Part shown: positions 62,290-64,000 of the stretch, in pieces
Layout: each line of letters begins with the position of its first letter
Position numbering within the stretch: position 1 is the stretch's first letter
NCBI GenBank assembly: GCA_964036315.1
Contig: OZ038517.1
Location: 20,616,074-20,680,073 of the forward strand
DNA from: Acanthosepion esculentum
Taxonomy: Eukaryota > Mollusca > Cephalopoda > Sepiida > Sepiidae
Direction: 5' to 3'
Length of the DNA: 64,000 bases
Made by a program: the position numbers and the translations under genes
The notes under the pieces: model-generated
Databases searched by the model: none
What the model saw: the letters and a program-made list of their open reading frames with translations, nothing else
Told to the model about the DNA's origin: nothing

Positions 62290-63660
62290 GATTATTTGAC
62301 TTAATGCAATCATTCCTGTCAAACAGCGTAATGAAGGTTGTCCTTAACGGATTCTCCTCCAGTTCCTTTCTCATGAAGGCAGGTGTTCCCCAAGGCTCTA
62401 TCTTGGGTCCTACACTATTCCTTATTGTTCTGGTAATTTACCCACGCACACATGGACTCTCCCAGCTATAAATAGGAGCAGGTACTGCCTTTTTGGAGAA
62501 GGAAGTTTCAAGCAGTCAGCTCTGACAGTCGGACTGAACATTCTTGCTGTAACACTCTCGTTTGTATATGTTTGTATTACTGTTTCTGTTAATATATTTG
62601 TTTAATTCAATTCCTCTCTTTGTGTCTTTATTTCTGGCCCTAACAAGGCCGCAACACTTATCTTCATTAACAATCTCCCCGATGTCATCAGATCCCAAGT
62701 ATGTATCTATGCAGACGACACCACTGTTTACTCCTGCCTAAATAGCAAATCTGGTATCACGGACAAAACTAACCTGGCCGTTGGTCTCAAAAAGGACCTC
62801 CAGTCTGTTGTTGACTGCGGCAGGAAATGGCTGGTTAACTTTAATGCCTCAAAAACAAAACTACTCTATTACCCACCACAGAGAACCATCCCTGACTCCC
62901 ATTAGAATGTTTGATGCTCAACTCCACAAGAGCACCTCTATGTGACTGCTTGGTCTCACACTGTCCGCTGACCTGAGATGGAACAATTACTTTGAATCAA
63001 TAGCTTCATCTACCGCAAGGAAAGGTGGTTCTCCATGTTGCGTCAAAGTTTCTCTCGCCCAAGTCTATCCATCAAATCTATAAATCAACCATTCACCCTT
63101 GCATGGAATATTGCTGTCATATATGGTCTGAAGCCTCCACCATTCATCTTAGGGTCCTTGATAAAATCCTGAAACGGATATGCAATGAGGTTTGACCTGA
63201 TCTGGCATCTCATTTACAGTCGCCCTCTCACAGACATGTTGTCACCTTTCTCTGTCTTTTCTACAAATACTTTTACGGTAATTGCTCCGACAAGCTATTT
63301 TTGCTAGTTCCCAAACTGTATAAATTTAAATGTGCCACTAGGTCAGCATCTCAGTCCCACCCTTTCACTGTTGAAATGGTTAAATGTAGCTGTCTCTTCT
63401 ACTCCAATAGCTTCATGTCTCACACTTCACATCTGTGGAACTCCCTTCCTCTTACTTACTTCCCTGATAGCTATAATCTCCAACTATTCAAATGCAATGT
63501 CTATCAACATCTCAAGATGCCTTGATCTATTCCGCATCCTTCTCTTCATCATTTTCTGTTTTACGCCTCTTTACTCTTGCTCCCACTCTCTGTAACCCCT
63601 TGCGTGCTAGTGGCACTCTCACATTGCTTGGGGTGAAAAGTTTTAAAAAAATTTTTTTTA
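62290..63660 (+). pseudogene. LINE ORF2 (RT to C-terminus) with 3' tail
   Basis: Plus-strand pieces in order: MKVVLNGFSSSSFLMKAGVP, then QGSILGPTLFL (62330-62420), an inserted solo LTR, FINNLPDVIRSQVCIYADDT (YADD catalytic motif at about 62708), LAVGLKKDLQSVVDCGRKWL, then a broken segment, ESIA-like and MEYCCHIWSEA-like blocks at 63000-63140, LVPKLYKFKCATRSASQSHP and LWNSLPLTYFPDSYNLQLFK, and the tail CTCTGTAACCCCTTGCGTGC, TAGTGGCACTCTCACATTGC. Same family as the 24-26.8 kb copy and less decayed in the reverse transcriptase. Confidence 0.8.
62426..62656. mobile_element. Solo LTR, 231 bp, with 5-bp target duplication
   Basis: It starts TGTTCTGG and ends CGCAACA, so the ends are TGTT...AACA. 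CTTAT flanks both sides (62421-62425 and 62657-62661). Removing one CTTAT plus this segment restores the uninterrupted FLIFINN reading of the LINE. TATAAATAGG at 62467 is a good TATA box for an LTR promoter. The interior is not coding. Length, termini, TATA box and 5-bp duplication together fit an LTR of a Gypsy- or BEL/Copia-type retrotransposon left by LTR-LTR recombination. The family is not known. Confidence 0.85.
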
Positions 63661-63741
63661 AATTCACTAATTCTAGGCTCTCACATTGCTTGGGGTGAAA
63701 AGTTTTAAAAAAATTTTTTTTAAATTCACTAATTCTAGGCC
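63614..63741. repeat. Direct duplication of the LINE 3' terminus
   Basis: CTCACATTGCTTGGGGTGAA with AAGTTTTAAAAAAATTTTTT and CACTAATTCTAGG appears twice, about 60 bp apart. The LINE tail plus the bases after it were duplicated. Confidence 0.85.
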
Positions 63742-63744
63742 CAT

Positions 63745-64000
63745 TTTCATCAAATTTTCCAAGAAAAAGAATTGATGATTATACAACCAATTTTTAACCT
63801 GCCCTGCTAGCAAATTACAAAACTCAATTTGTATGCTGTCCATTGGAAAGCAGTTAGAAAGGGATTGCCATGAATTAATGTAAGTGTTACTGATAGAAGA
63901 GTGCTATTCGACATATAATTACTTTTAGCAGTGTTCTACTATACTGCTTTGGGCTACAAAGGATAGGAATTTGTAGAGAGCTAGATTTGCCCACAACCTG
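63745..64000. other. Unassigned DNA at window end
   Basis: Nothing recognised. Confidence 0.4.

Overview
This window is AT-rich eukaryotic (animal) DNA with no intact protein-coding gene that I can recognise. It is built almost entirely from decayed transposable elements, SINEs, foldback elements, (TA)n/(CA)n microsatellites and long 30-bp minisatellite arrays. The mixture (Penelope-like element, Copia-type element, APE-endonuclease LINEs, RTE-like LINE ends, 5S/tRNA-derived SINEs, mariner/pogo/hAT-like MITEs, hammerhead-ribozyme motifs) suits an invertebrate genome. A mollusc, possibly a cephalopod, is my inference and is not proven by the sequence. No bacterial gene, operon or CRISPR is present.

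Layout. 1-1010: LINE ORF1/ORF2 5' remnant running into a minisatellite. 1.4-2.7 kb: two LINE 3' fragments in opposite orientations. 4.0-5.8 kb: microsatellites and an inverted pair of hammerhead ribozymes. 6.0-6.7 and 10.4-10.9 kb: a tRNA-headed dispersed repeat. 7.5-9.06 and 11.4-12.5 kb: arrays of one 30-bp minisatellite. 9.7-10.2 kb: a compositionally different stretch, the only candidate host promoter/exon, weak. 15.0-15.6 kb: a 39-bp coding-frame repeat. 16.5-18.9 kb: a diverged, inverted relative of the 30-bp array. 18.9-21.75 kb (minus): degenerate Copia-type gag-protease-integrase. 21.8-26.8 kb (plus): LINE copies, one with endonuclease and reverse transcriptase. 26.9-28.0 kb: mariner-like transposon with a nested hAT-like MITE. 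28-30.5 kb: more minisatellite and foldbacks. 31.6-34.5 kb: RTE-like LINE end, three SINEs, LINE tail. 35.0-35.4 kb: a second hammerhead pair and a variant hammerhead. 36-46 kb: SINEs including a composite 5S rRNA/tRNA SINE, a Penelope-like reverse transcriptase, LINE tails, and a 30-bp array with higher-order periodicity. 46.5-53 kb: MITE, homopolymers, (TA)n, foldbacks with hammerhead-like folds. 53.9-62 kb: pogo-type MITE, SINEs, RTE-like LINE end, mariner MITE. 62.3-63.7 kb: LINE with a solo LTR inserted between perfect 5-bp target duplications.

The most interesting signal is RNA-level. At least two loci carry canonical hammerhead cores in inverted pairs. Several unrelated foldback repeats carry the same three-helix plan with a UUGANAA core, in which positions 3 and 8 appear to have changed together (C-G to U-A). 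The second main signal is a 30-bp minisatellite lineage seeded at more than eight places. All calls were made by reading the sequence; no database search, fold or alignment program was run.
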